A stretch of DNA of 39,168 nt. Origin: a virus. Under the pieces are notes generated by a model. It was not told the origin of the DNA. It did not search any database and saw only the letters and a list, made by a program, of their open reading frames with translations. The position numbers were made by a program, and so were the translations under genes. The stretch spans positions 1-39,168 of the IMG/VR virus record IMGVR_UViG_3300027773_000189. The stretch is one strand, 5' to 3'. Of this stretch, positions 1-8,422 are shown piece after piece (position 1 is the first letter of the stretch; the number at the start of each line of letters is the position of its first letter).

Positions 1-3000
1 CTACTGAGGCTCAAATTCGGCGGTCAGATTCGCGTTGAAAAGAGACGTTGTGCAACCCGTCGCGGTGTAGCGCATTTGCAGCGTATCGCCCGCGTTGACC
101 TGGAAGTTTTGACCGCTCAGGCTCGTGCTATTTCCCGCTCCATTCGACACTGTCACCGTGTTGCTGTCGGTGCTTTGCGCCACGTCGTGAATCCAAAACG
201 AAATCGGAGACGTGCAACCCGCTGGCGCTCCCAGATTGATCTCGACCATTCCCCTGAGCACCATCGGCGTGGAGTTAGTCCACTGCGCGAACGTGACGCC
301 CGTAGCGTTCGATGTCTGGCTTAAATAAGCAGTCCAGGGAATGCGCGGATTCTTCGTCATCACACCATCGCCATTAATGTTGAGCGATGGCGGACTGACG
401 GTCTGGCCGAAGGTTGCCGGGCCAGGAATATTCACACCTCCAGTTGAATCGACTGTCGGCGGGTTCGCGCCCACGGCTCCTCCGGCAGCGTCGTTGTAGC
501 ACAGCAAATTACTCGTGCCGGGAATTAACTGATCCTGGTTCACTGTGGCGAGCAGCTTCTCAGTGCCGGTACTAGTGGATTCGTAGATGCCGTATTGCTG
601 CGCTCCAGCAAGCGGCACGAAGCACACCTGGTTCGTCGCGGAGGAGGATAACGACGCAGCTTGTGACGCGCAACTCGTCTCTGCAGAGGCCACGGCAGAA
701 GCTCCGGCCACAACGCCAGCGATCTTGTAGAAATAGGTCGTGGTTCCCGATCCGGAAAGTTTTGTGCACGTCTGACCTGTAACGGGGCCAATCTGACTGA
801 GCAGTAATTGTCCGACGATTCGCTGCTTTCCAAGCGTCGTAGTGTTGTTGCACTCAATGCTATCCGGCGATCCGCCGTAGTAGATCATGTCGGTATGGCA
901 GCGCGCGGTGCCAACCAACCAATCGCGCTTGAAGATCTGCGACTGGCGAAAATCCGGATATGTGAGTTGGAGATTACTCCACTTATTCAGCGGCGGATCG
1001 GCGACGTTGAAAGCGACGTTGGTGACCGACTGCACGTAATTCGGCCCTTGCGCGTATCCAGGACCTGAGTACCAGGTGTAGTTGATGGGCGCAGTGCCTG
1101 CCGGCATGATGCCGAGCAAAGTCAATCCATTGTCGGTTTCAACAGAGACATTTCCGCCGCCGCTCAGCGGACTGAAATCGATGATCTTTCCACTTTTGAT
1201 GGTTGAAGGACCTACCTGCCAGCTCACCGATCCATGCAGGTAGATCGGAATGTTATTCACTGAGTTGTTCGCAGCTCCAATTAGGAACTGATGGCTTCCT
1301 TCGCTGGTGAAGTTGAGCAGATCGAGGCGCAGCAGCCCGTTGGTTCCGCTGTAATTCGGATCGCCAATCACAATATCCGCAGTCGCGCTGGCGGAGATAT
1401 CGCACTCCCGACAGGAGAGATTTGATTCAGTCTGGATGCCGCGATCGCAGCCGTAGCACATGAAGCGATCGAGCGTGAGTTCGGCTGATTGATTCGAGAA
1501 TGCGTAGAAGCCGATGTCCGCGCCTTCGACCAGATCATTCGAGAAGAGCATCTGGTCATTGTTTGCGCCCCCCGTGGTTGGATATCCAGCGGGCGAGTCG
1601 AGCATGAATCCCCATTGGAACTGCGCACACTGATTTGGAATGAATGAGCCAGTGAAGCACGCGTTGGCTTCGGGATCGCCGCTGTTCGCGCCTCCTGTGT
1701 ACCAAGGTCCGATCAGATCATCTTCGAAGCGGTTGTACTGATTGTTGTGGTTGGTGGTTCCTCCACCTGGTTGCTGCAGTCGAATTGCAGCGCGCTGCTT
1801 GTTGCCGGAGACGCTGTAAACATGCACACCGCGGATGCTCGAGAACTGCGATCCGGCAATATAGAGCGCATCAGTCGGAGTCGTGTAGCTCTGATTCACG
1901 AGATAGATTCCGCAGCCCTGCAATGCGGGAGCTATGCCTCCGGTAGAGCTGAGATTTCCAGGACCAGGCGATACGAGGTTCAGGCTCTTATTCACAATGC
2001 TCACAGTGCCTGAGGTCATGTAGAGCCGGTTACAAGATACTGCGATCGGATTCAACCCCTCGTCCCCATTGGGAGCGAGTGCGGCCAGCGCAGAATTCAG
2101 ATTCGCGGTGTCGTCGCTGCCATAAAGGATTGACTGGCTAGTTCCATTTACGGAAGGCGCAACGTTTGTAGTGAGGACGATAGTCGTCGAATTCGTGACG
2201 CTCGCAATCGTGTCGGCCAGAGCCAGATTAGGACCGGACGTAATGCCGATCGACGGCGTTCCAGTGCAGCCAGATCCTGCATATACGACCGTGAGTGAAG
2301 CGACAGCGCTTCCGGTTTGATAGCTGCCGGCAGCGAGCACTGCTTTCAATTCAGGATTGTACGTGCAGGTCAGTCCGCTAACAGAGACGCTGGGCGCAGT
2401 TAGATAGCCGCTGCCGCCGGCAGTCACGGTGGGCGTAGTAATTGCGCCGCCAGACAGCGTCGTTGTCGCCGTCGCTCCTGATCCGTTTAAGCGCGCGCCG
2501 TACAGGACGACGAGTTTTCCTACGTCGCCCGCGGCGAAACTGGCTCCGGTGCATGAGATCGTGTAACTGCCGCTCGTGAACGTGCAGGCGCTCGGCAGAA
2601 ACACTGCATCACCCTTTGCCCAATGATCCAAGTTGAGCCAGGGCGAGATGGCGGTCCAGCGCGTCTGCAGGAAATTCTGCGTAAACACGCCACGTTTGCG
2701 ATCCGATACAAATTCGATCGAGCCGAGGTTCGCAGATGAAGCAAGTCCAGCATAAGTAGAAGTCGCGAGAGTGAACGTGCCTGTGAGCGAACCGGAGACA
2801 CTAAGATTGCCGTTCACCGTGAGCGGTCCATTCACGGTGCCGCCGCTCACTGGAATCAGCGCAACACCGGTGGGCGCATACGAATCCAAATTGAAACTCG
2901 TGCCGCTGATTCCAACTTTGCGGTAATCGATCACGAGCTGATTGGTGAGCGCATCACGGGCCTGGATGCGATAGAGCACGCCTGTCGGCGAAGTGTTCTG

Positions 3001-3273
3001 CGGATTTGGCACTTGCAGCGCTCCGCCGCCGATAGCGCTGGTAATCCCGCCATTCGAGATGTTGAAGCAGAACGGACGCTTCAGAATAGTGCCGCCGCCG
3101 CCAACCATGAAGTTGATGGGGCTGTCGTACTGATCGGTGGCAGTGAAACAGATCGTGCCGGCAGCAAGCTTATTCCCGTTTAGGTCCGCGATGTTCGATG
3201 CGCTGATCGCGGTGTAGTTCTGCGCGGCGGAAGCTGCGCACAAAGACAGCACAATAAAGGCGAGTTTCTTCAT
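1..3273 (-). CDS. Secreted tailspike-like protein with pectate-lyase-type beta-helix
   Basis: This 1090-residue protein probably binds or degrades a surface polysaccharide. It starts with a clear Sec signal peptide (MKKLAFIVLSLCAASAA, then Q). An N-terminal fibre-type domain follows, then a Gly/Ser/Val-rich linker (NGPLTVNGNLSVSG). Around residue 390 the SDDTANLNSAL stretch matches the opening of the pectate-lyase-superfamily helix found in phage tailspikes. The next 300 residues have the Asn/Gly-rich, turn-rich look of a right-handed beta-helix, and a beta-rich C-terminal domain closes the protein. I chose the internal ATG at 3273 because it gives an intact signal peptide and sits 4 bases after the upstream stop. 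The gene ends exactly at the window edge with TAG. A signal peptide on a tailspike is odd, because virion spikes normally assemble in the cytoplasm. It could instead be a host-surface or secreted adhesin carried as cargo. Confidence 0.8.
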   Translation of the reverse strand: MKKLAFIVLSLCAASAAQNYTAISASNIADLNGNKLAAGTICFTATDQYDSPINFMVGGGGTILKRPFCFNISNGGITSAIGGGALQVPNPQNTSPTGVLYRIQARDALTNQLVIDYRKVGISGTSFNLDSYAPTGVALIPVSGGTVNGPLTVNGNLSVSGSLTGTFTLATSTYAGLASSANLGSIEFVSDRKRGVFTQNFLQTRWTAISPWLNLDHWAKGDAVFLPSACTFTSGSYTISCTGASFAAGDVGKLVVLYGARLNGSGATATTTLSGGAITTPTVTAGGSGYLTAPSVSVSGLTCTYNPELKAVLAAGSYQTGSAVASLTVVYAGSGCTGTPSIGITSGPNLALADTIASVTNSTTIVLTTNVAPSVNGTSQSILYGSDDTANLNSALAALAPNGDEGLNPIAVSCNRLYMTSGTVSIVNKSLNLVSPGPGNLSSTGGIAPALQGCGIYLVNQSYTTPTDALYIAGSQFSSIRGVHVYSVSGNKQRAAIRLQQPGGGTTNHNNQYNRFEDDLIGPWYTGGANSGDPEANACFTGSFIPNQCAQFQWGFMLDSPAGYPTTGGANNDQMLFSNDLVEGADIGFYAFSNQSAELTLDRFMCYGCDRGIQTESNLSCRECDISASATADIVIGDPNYSGTNGLLRLDLLNFTSEGSHQFLIGAANNSVNNIPIYLHGSVSWQVGPSTIKSGKIIDFSPLSGGGNVSVETDNGLTLLGIMPAGTAPINYTWYSGPGYAQGPNYVQSVTNVAFNVADPPLNKWSNLQLTYPDFRQSQIFKRDWLVGTARCHTDMIYYGGSPDSIECNNTTTLGKQRIVGQLLLSQIGPVTGQTCTKLSGSGTTTYFYKIAGVVAGASAVASAETSCASQAASLSSSATNQVCFVPLAGAQQYGIYESTSTGTEKLLATVNQDQLIPGTSNLLCYNDAAGGAVGANPPTVDSTGGVNIPGPATFGQTVSPPSLNINGDGVMTKNPRIPWTAYLSQTSNATGVTFAQWTNSTPMVLRGMVEINLGAPAGCTSPISFWIHDVAQSTDSNTVTVSNGAGNSTSLSGQNFQVNAGDTLQMRYTATGCTTSLFNANLTAEFEPQ

Positions 3274-3277
3274 GGCT

Positions 3278-4030
3278 CTATTCGAACTTCTCAATCTTTT
3301 GCCGTTTGTTAAAGCCGGATGGCGCTGCGGCGCCTCCCGCCGGCTTGATGGTCACAGCGAGCACGTTGTAAGCGCCGCTGCCGGTGAAGTTTACTGTTTG
3401 TGCAACACCGGAGCCGCCGCTTAGGATTTTGTATTCGGTCCAGTCGCCACCGCCGTCGTTCTGTCCTTGCGTGTAGCCGCTACCCACGGCCGTCGTCGAA
3501 TCTTCGCAGACGCCCCACACCGCATCGTTGTTGTTCACTGGCGTTACGGTTCCCGAGCAGCTTCCCGTTCCGGTGGATTGATTGTGCGCATCGAAAGTTG
3601 TCGTCCCCCCTGTCGTGTCGTTTCCCGAAAACTCATCGGCTTTCCAGTCGCCGTAGGGACTACCTCCGCAGGTTCCACCACCCGTGAAAGTTGCGGTGAA
3701 CGTCGCGGCACTAGTACTCGGCGCGATCGCTGCAAATGATCCGACCCATCCAGCCGTCGTGCTGCCTTGCAGTCCGCTGATCGCGGTGATCGTCCATCCG
3801 CTTGCGCTAAGAGAGACCGCAGTCGGCGCTGTAGTCGCCGAGCAGGTCACTTCAAAAACGATAGCGTGGTTAGCGGCGCTGGGCGTGCATGCGAACGTAA
3901 ACGATCCACTGCTGATGGTTGCGGTTGTTCCCTTTACGGAACAGCCGCCGGCCACATGAGCAATCTGCGCCAGGCCGGCTCTGCTGCAGAACAGAACGAT
4001 GAAAAACGCAAGTGAGTAGAACCTCCTCAT
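3278..4030 (-). CDS. Small exported protein of unknown function
   Basis: This 250-residue protein begins with a signal peptide (MRRFYSLAFFIVLFCSRAGLAQ). The mature part is rich in Thr, Ser, Gly and Ala and has paired cysteines (CSVKG, FACTP, VTCSATT, GGTCGG, GSCSG, GVCED). This suggests a disulfide-stabilised beta-sandwich. The C-terminal part (VNFTGSGAYNVLAVTIKP) resembles the last strands of concanavalin-like or carbohydrate-binding folds seen in secreted proteins of soil bacteria, but I do not recognise the family. The ATG at 4030 overlaps the TGA of the upstream gene (ATGA) and opens directly on the signal peptide, so I prefer it to the upstream in-frame ATG. The tailspike gene starts 4 bases after its stop, so the two are probably cotranslated. 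Confidence 0.75.
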   Translation of the reverse strand: MRRFYSLAFFIVLFCSRAGLAQIAHVAGGCSVKGTTATISSGSFTFACTPSAANHAIVFEVTCSATTAPTAVSLSASGWTITAISGLQGSTTAGWVGSFAAIAPSTSAATFTATFTGGGTCGGSPYGDWKADEFSGNDTTGGTTTFDAHNQSTGTGSCSGTVTPVNNNDAVWGVCEDSTTAVGSGYTQGQNDGGGDWTEYKILSGGSGVAQTVNFTGSGAYNVLAVTIKPAGGAAAPSGFNKRQKIEKFE

Positions 4031-4392
4031 TGCATCGTCACCTGCCACGGCGGACTCACGATCGTTTGCACCTGCTGGCCGTTTTTGGTCGTAACCGTTC
4101 CAACCTGCCAATTGATCGGATTGCTGTTGTTATCGACCGTTGGAATGGCAATGGTTGCGGAGGAATTCGGCGGTTGCGTGTAGCTCCACACAATCTGCGT
4201 GCCGGTCGCAGCGTCGAAGACGTTGAACACCGCAGCTCGCGATGGATCGTTGTTGGTGACCGTGACCTGGCTGGTGCTCGTGTTGATCTGCAGCACGACC
4301 AGTCCGTTCTCCAGCGAGGATGTGTGTACCAGCGCGGCAAAGGCTGTCAGCGAAGTGAGAATGAGAATTATTAGCAGCATGGGCATTTTCAT
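4027..4392 (-). CDS. Small exported beta-rich protein of unknown function
   Basis: The 121-residue product has a strong signal peptide (MKMPMLLIILILTSLTAFA). About 100 mature residues follow with alternating beta-type sequence (VVLQINTSTSQVTVTNN, IVWSYTQPPNSSATIAI). This pattern suggests a single immunoglobulin-like or beta-sandwich domain. It has no cysteines and no recognisable catalytic motif. Its stop overlaps the start of the next exported gene. The upstream leader carries an AGCT-rich junction repeat whose AAGGAG may help as a distant Shine-Dalgarno. It could be an accessory of the neighbouring fibre and spike proteins. Confidence 0.7.
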   Translation of the reverse strand: MKMPMLLIILILTSLTAFAALVHTSSLENGLVVLQINTSTSQVTVTNNDPSRAAVFNVFDAATGTQIVWSYTQPPNSSATIAIPTVDNNSNPINWQVGTVTTKNGQQVQTIVSPPWQVTMQ

Positions 4393-4403
4393 ATGCGACG
4401 GTT

Positions 4404-4440
4404 GCTTCTAAGCTCCTTAAGCTCAGCAGCTAAGAAGCTC
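4404..4440 (-). repeat. AGCT-rich junction repeat
   Basis: This 37-bp intergenic stretch is built of GCTTCT, AGCTCC, TTAAGCT, GCAGCTAAGAAGCTC units. It can fold because GCTTCT at one end pairs with AGAAGC at the other. Read on the minus strand it contains AAGGAGCTT ahead of the 4392 gene. It shares its vocabulary with the repeats near 7977, 12861, 20861, 22421 and 31530. Confidence 0.7.
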
Positions 4441-4442
4441 AT

Positions 4443-7400
4443 TTACGGAGTAGTCGTCTCCATCCACTCGAAGGTGACCGTTACATTTCCACCGGTCAGA
4501 GCGCCGCCGAGATTGATCGCGACTTCTTGGGCTACACCTCGAAGCACAATGGGCTTTGACGGCTTGAAGAAGTAGATATCGTTCGAAGCAGCGGTTCCCG
4601 GGGCCATACAACCGATCTGCGCGTTGTCCAGATCGCCGACTGCGGTTCCCACTGTGGGCCCGGTGCCTGTATAAGAAAGCAGCGCACTCGACGCCGCGGC
4701 GTAATTCGAATCATCCGGAACCTCTGTGAAGCCTGCCGACGTGCCTCCAGTGTCCGCCGTCGATCGCTTGATCAGTTCGACACTTATTTGCCCCGCTGTC
4801 GTTTGCGTACAGGTCAGCGTGATCCTCGTTAGAAGGACAGTGTTGCTTGCGTTGCCAGGAATGACAGCGATATCCGTCGTAGAGCTGGCAGCGAACTTCT
4901 TAGAAGCGTGATAGCTGGCTGTCCCCGTGTCGGGGTATTCCTTAATGATCTGGCGTCCATTGGAATCAGCAGCGACTGCGTTGCCGGCAACCTGATTTAC
5001 GTTCACCGGCTGCGTAACTGCCGAGCCATCGACCTTAATTGCCGTTGTGTTCGCTGCAGTGCCAGAGAGATCGACCTTCAAATTTGCGGCGGTGGACTGC
5101 TGGACCGTGACGGTTCCCGAAACGGGCTGCGTCGTCGTACCTGTGGGATCGACGCGGACTGGAGCCCCTGAAACGCCGAGCTGGTTGCCGCTCGCGTCGT
5201 ACAGAGCGACATCCAATCCCTGGTGATTCGCGCCTGACGCCGTTGAAGTAACGTCGGCTGCGGAGGTTGTTCCTTTAGCGCCGCCTCGATTGATCGCCTT
5301 TGTCGAGCCTCCGGTCAGCGTGGCATCAAGCGCCAGGCCGTTGGTCGTGCCAACATTCGCAGTCACCGTTCCACTGACCGGCTGCGTTACCGCTGATCCA
5401 TCGATTTTGATCGCAGTCGCGTTGGCCGCCGTTCCGGAGAGATCGACCTTCAAATTCGCCGCCGTGGACTGCTGGACCGTGACGGTTCCCGAAACGGGCT
5501 GCGTGGTCGCGCTGCTGTCGGTGCGGATCGCACCGGCGGTTGTCATTGAGATCGGCGCGATCGTGCCGTTCGCCGGAGATGGCGCAGCGCTTTGCACGGC
5601 AGCGAAATATAGGAACGGCCCATTGTTTACCGCCGCGCGCGCGAGCCAGTTAGCCGTGCCCGATGTATAGCTTGTCACTTTGATCTGCGCGTTGCTCGCG
5701 TGCGGTGGGCAGATGACCGGATAGTCAGTCGTAGCCTGAGCCGACGCAATCGTCGCAGTCTGCGCGAGCTGCCCCGTTACGGGATCTTGGATGTAGCCAT
5801 TGACGTTGTAGAGCGTGCCGCCATCGAACGAACACTGCGGCGTGACCGTATAGACGCCGGTCCCCCCGGATTGAAGCTGGAAGGTAGCTCCGGTCTCACC
5901 GGCGAGCGCAATGGTGATGGTCGCGTTGAGCGCTCCGAGAGCCGTGCTCCCGGTACTCGTGTCTCCCGCAGCCGAGCACCCAGCCTTGCAGTTAACCCAC
6001 AGGCCGCTCGCCTGATCGCCCTTCGCTGTGACGAGCTGCGATCCCGCGGCCTGTCCTGTGTCGAGCAAGCGAACCACGGACGTTACCTTCTGCCTGGCAG
6101 CATCGCTTTCCGACGCTGCTGCGTTCGCCGCAGCGTCTGCTGGACCTCCGCCAGTTCCACCTCCGGAGACGATGCTGACTTTCACCGCGTGATTCGTTGT
6201 GTCCGTTGCGTCTGCGCCGCCTGAATCGACTTGCTTAGTCGCGAAGGTCCCACTTCCTGCGTTCGCAGTGACGGTTCCCGAAACGGGCTGCGTGGTCGTC
6301 CCTGTCGGATCGACGCGCACTGGAGCCCCGGAGAGGCCGAGTTGGTTGCCACTCGCGTCGTAGAGAGCAACGTCGAGTCCCTGATGATTGGCTCCGGACG
6401 CAGTGGACGTAACATCTGCGGCCGACGTAGCTCCCTTTGCGCCGCCGCGGTTGATCGCTTTTGTCGAGCCTCCGGTCAGCGTGGCATCAAGCGCCAAGCC
6501 GTTGGTCGTGCCAACATTCGCGGTGACCGTTCCGCTCACAGGCTGCGTTACCGCTGAACCATCGACTTTGATCGCAGTCGTATTGGCTGCCGTTCCGGAG
6601 AGATCGACTTTTAGATTCGCAGCAGTGGACTGCTGAACAGTTACAATTCCCGAAACGGGCTGAGTGCCGCTGGGAATTGGGCGCGTAACGATGCCGTACT
6701 CGCTGCCGGCAGGCGTTGAGTTCAGGACTTTTGCGCCGTGAATTGCTGGAGTCCCCGCTGTATCGAAGCCTCCGATAGCCACGGGATTCTGCGCACTTGT
6801 GCTTCCTTCGGCGAACAGACCTTGAACAAGCGGATCGCCAGGCACGAAGTTCGCGCCGTCCCCAATTGGAATCTTCCCTGCGGCGGCAGCGCCGTTAATC
6901 TTGAATCCTCCAGCGAGATTCACGCTTGCATTGAATGTGTGAGCGCCAGTCCAGGTCGGAGCAATGCTGGTATCAAGCTGACAATCGGTGCGCGTTGCAC
7001 CGGAGTTGTCGGCGCAAACGATGCCGCTAAAGAAGTTAACTGTCGTCCGTTGCGCGAGATTGGTTGCCGCGTTTTGAATGCGGTTGTACCCGCCGCCGCC
7101 CACGCCTCCACAGGCTGAGCCAAGACACGTTATCGCCGTGACATCGATGGGACCATTGATCGTCTGCAGGCCGCCGCCTGTGGGGTTCGTCACGACGGCG
7201 TTCGGCGTCACGATCGCTGGCGATGTGGTCGCCGCGGCGGCGCTCTCGAGTACGAATGCGCCTGGTCCGACCACGTAAGGCACGGTCTTGCCGTTGGGTC
7301 GGCCATTGACCAGGACGGTGACGTTGTATTGCGTGGTGTTCAGCGTGCCCTGGCAGTCGATCAACGTATTCGGGTAGAGCGCCCCGCTGAAAGCTCCCGT

Positions 7401-7664
7401 GGTCGAGTTGACGGCGAAATCCTTCTTGTAATCGCCGAGGATCGCAACGCCATCAACGCGAGCCTGACCGTTGGGGCATCCAATCAGTTCGAAGCGGATC
7501 GAGGTGCTTCCTGGTGCGCTGCCGTCTGGAATCAGTACGTGTCCCGAAACCGGAACGGTCGTCTGAGCAATCGCGACGGTAGAGGCGAGCAGCAACGTTG
7601 CCGGCTTCAAAAAATGCCAGACGCGCTCACCAGCGCGCCTGGCGCGACAGAGGAGAAGTTTCAC
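4443..7664 (-). CDS. Exported fibre-like protein with long internal repeats
   Basis: This 1073-residue protein starts with GTG and has an N-terminal signal sequence: a basic stretch, then FLKPATLLLASTVAIAQ. Mature residues 35-150 form a beta-rich domain (VPVSGHVLIPDGSAPG, PNTLIDCQGTLN) that resembles the N-terminal domain of the tailspike-like protein encoded at 1-3273. The centre holds two near-identical copies of about 130 residues plus a third partial copy. They are marked by TQPVSGTVT, STAANLKVDLSG, GSTKAINRGGAKG and GLDVALYDASGNQLG. Repeats of the TQPVSGTV kind are common in phage fibre and structural proteins. The C-terminal 180 residues form a separate beta-rich domain ending FEWMETTTP. 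The start lacks an ideal ribosome site, so its first residues are uncertain. Receptor binding or adhesion is inferred; the signal peptide argues for placement outside the cytoplasmic membrane. Confidence 0.75.
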   Translation of the reverse strand: MKLLLCRARRAGERVWHFLKPATLLLASTVAIAQTTVPVSGHVLIPDGSAPGSTSIRFELIGCPNGQARVDGVAILGDYKKDFAVNSTTGAFSGALYPNTLIDCQGTLNTTQYNVTVLVNGRPNGKTVPYVVGPGAFVLESAAAATTSPAIVTPNAVVTNPTGGGLQTINGPIDVTAITCLGSACGGVGGGGYNRIQNAATNLAQRTTVNFFSGIVCADNSGATRTDCQLDTSIAPTWTGAHTFNASVNLAGGFKINGAAAAGKIPIGDGANFVPGDPLVQGLFAEGSTSAQNPVAIGGFDTAGTPAIHGAKVLNSTPAGSEYGIVTRPIPSGTQPVSGIVTVQQSTAANLKVDLSGTAANTTAIKVDGSAVTQPVSGTVTANVGTTNGLALDATLTGGSTKAINRGGAKGATSAADVTSTASGANHQGLDVALYDASGNQLGLSGAPVRVDPTGTTTQPVSGTVTANAGSGTFATKQVDSGGADATDTTNHAVKVSIVSGGGTGGGPADAAANAAASESDAARQKVTSVVRLLDTGQAAGSQLVTAKGDQASGLWVNCKAGCSAAGDTSTGSTALGALNATITIALAGETGATFQLQSGGTGVYTVTPQCSFDGGTLYNVNGYIQDPVTGQLAQTATIASAQATTDYPVICPPHASNAQIKVTSYTSGTANWLARAAVNNGPFLYFAAVQSAAPSPANGTIAPISMTTAGAIRTDSSATTQPVSGTVTVQQSTAANLKVDLSGTAANATAIKIDGSAVTQPVSGTVTANVGTTNGLALDATLTGGSTKAINRGGAKGTTSAADVTSTASGANHQGLDVALYDASGNQLGVSGAPVRVDPTGTTTQPVSGTVTVQQSTAANLKVDLSGTAANTTAIKVDGSAVTQPVNVNQVAGNAVAADSNGRQIIKEYPDTGTASYHASKKFAASSTTDIAVIPGNASNTVLLTRITLTCTQTTAGQISVELIKRSTADTGGTSAGFTEVPDDSNYAAASSALLSYTGTGPTVGTAVGDLDNAQIGCMAPGTAASNDIYFFKPSKPIVLRGVAQEVAINLGGALTGGNVTVTFEWMETTTP
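5105..5502 (-). repeat. Intragenic direct repeat, copy 2
   Basis: This roughly 400-bp block encodes the run from TQPVSGTVTVQQ through GSTKAINRGG and GAPVRVDPTG. It is nearly the same as the block at 6265-6662, with scattered mostly synonymous changes. The first about 120 bp of the motif occurs a third time at 5017-5134. Boundaries are approximate. Confidence 0.75.
6265..6662 (-). repeat. Intragenic direct repeat, copy 1
   Basis: This is the partner of the block at 5105-5502 in the same fibre-like gene. The two encode almost identical protein, differing for example by TVTVQQ/IVTVQQ, ANTTAIKV/ANATAIKI and GATSAAD/GTTSAAD. This points to duplication inside the gene followed by mild drift or gene conversion. 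Confidence 0.75.
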
Positions 7665-7688
7665 CTTGCGGCGATTCTCTCTTAGCGA

Positions 7689-7970
7689 TCAGCGAATACG
7701 TGCGGCGACTGCGGACTGTGCGGAAGAGTTGGCTTGTTTGGGATCGTCGAGTCCGAACTTCTCTCGAATCTTGTTGCGGTACTGTACCACGGAATCGTAG
7801 GAGATCCGCCACGGACTCCGCGCGCGCAACTGATACGCTTCCAGGCTGCCGTCTTCGATCAGGCGCAGTACCGTATCGGGACTGGTGTTGAGCAGGCGCG
7901 CTGCGCGAGTCGCCCCGATCTCGAAGGAGCTGGTGAAGAGCGACATCTGGCGTCCAGTGATGGGTTTCAT
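7689..7970 (-). CDS. Excisionase/MerR-like helix-turn-helix protein
   Basis: This 93-residue protein contains a compact DNA-binding domain at residues 18-70: an ATRAARLLNTSPDTVLRLIEDG helix-turn-helix, then LEAYQLRARSPWRISYDSV. That layout is typical of the HTH_17/excisionase family, where a wing follows the recognition helix. I chose the ATG at 7970 because the longer frame upstream runs through the junction repeat and reads as nonsense. A hairpin followed by six T residues lies directly upstream. The gene may therefore be expressed by readthrough or form its own unit with the downstream exported block. It is a candidate local regulator of those genes. Confidence 0.75.
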   Translation of the reverse strand: MKPITGRQMSLFTSSFEIGATRAARLLNTSPDTVLRLIEDGSLEAYQLRARSPWRISYDSVVQYRNKIREKFGLDDPKQANSSAQSAVAARIR

Positions 7971-8011
7971 AAAAAAGGCTGCTGAGCTTCTAGCTGCTAA
8001 GCTCCTGAGCC
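7971..8011 (-). terminator. Hairpin plus T6, possible terminator or attenuator
   Basis: On the minus strand, GGCT-CAG-GAGCTT, a 9-base loop and AAGCTC-AGC-AGCC form a stem of 6 bp plus 4 bp around an internal loop. Six T residues follow directly at 7976-7971. This fits a Rho-independent terminator. It overlaps the last codons of the gene ending at 7997, and the next ATG begins right after the T run. It is also a member of the AGCT junction-repeat family. Confidence 0.5.
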
Positions 8012-8422
8012 CGAGGGCTTCTTCAGTTGCGTTGTGGTGATGATCAGCACGCCTGCTTCCGCGAGCGACAGCATGTCGCGCAGCTTTGAACTCAGCGCGA
8101 TGGCGGCCTCGCACGAAGCGCAGGCTTCGGAGTCTTCAGGCTCGCAGTTGTGACATTCCGTCGCGTCGTTGCGGTCTTCGTCGATCTGCACGAGCCAGCG
8201 CAGTTCGTCGAGGCTCAGGTCGTATCGCTTGTACATTACCTGAGCGGTGTTCGGATTCGGCGCTACAGGAGGCGGTGGATCGAGGCACACGATGAGGCCG
8301 ATGCCTGAGTTCGGCGCGTGGACCCACTGCTGCGTGAGTTCTCGCCAGATCGGCGTGTCGCCGTCCATGCAGCGATGGCACAACTTCACCCGATCACCCG
8401 ATGACCCGATTACCCGATTCAT
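7997..8422 (-). CDS. Early protein with two Cys-pair motifs, unknown function
   Basis: The 141-residue product has two putative zinc-binding regions: LCHRCMDGD near residues 14-22, and CHNCEPEDSEACASCEAA near residues 91-108. A middle segment (YDLSLDELRWLVQIDEDRN) looks helical. The ATG at 8422 is well supported by GGGAGGAG four bases upstream, inside the end of the GemA-like gene. The first 11 codons are made of an 8-base tandem repeat (ACCCGAT units on the plus strand), so the N-terminus is repeat-derived. The stop codon lies inside the hairpin at 7977-8011. I do not recognise a family. Nucleic-acid binding through zinc is plausible but inferred. Confidence 0.65.
   Translation of the reverse strand: MNRVIGSSGDRVKLCHRCMDGDTPIWRELTQQWVHAPNSGIGLIVCLDPPPPVAPNPNTAQVMYKRYDLSLDELRWLVQIDEDRNDATECHNCEPEDSEACASCEAAIALSSKLRDMLSLAEAGVLIITTTQLKKPSGSGA
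8388..8418. repeat. 8-bp tandem repeat, four copies
   Basis: ACCCGAT begins at 8388, 8396, 8404 and 8412, an exact 8-base period with one variable base between copies. It lies just inside the start of the gene at 7997-8422. Because 8 is not a multiple of 3, gain or loss of a unit would shift the frame. Confidence 0.8.

Noticed and set aside
8388-8418. Short regularly spaced repeats as a possible CRISPR array
   Set aside because: The period is 8 bases with only one variable base, far too short for CRISPR repeats and spacers.
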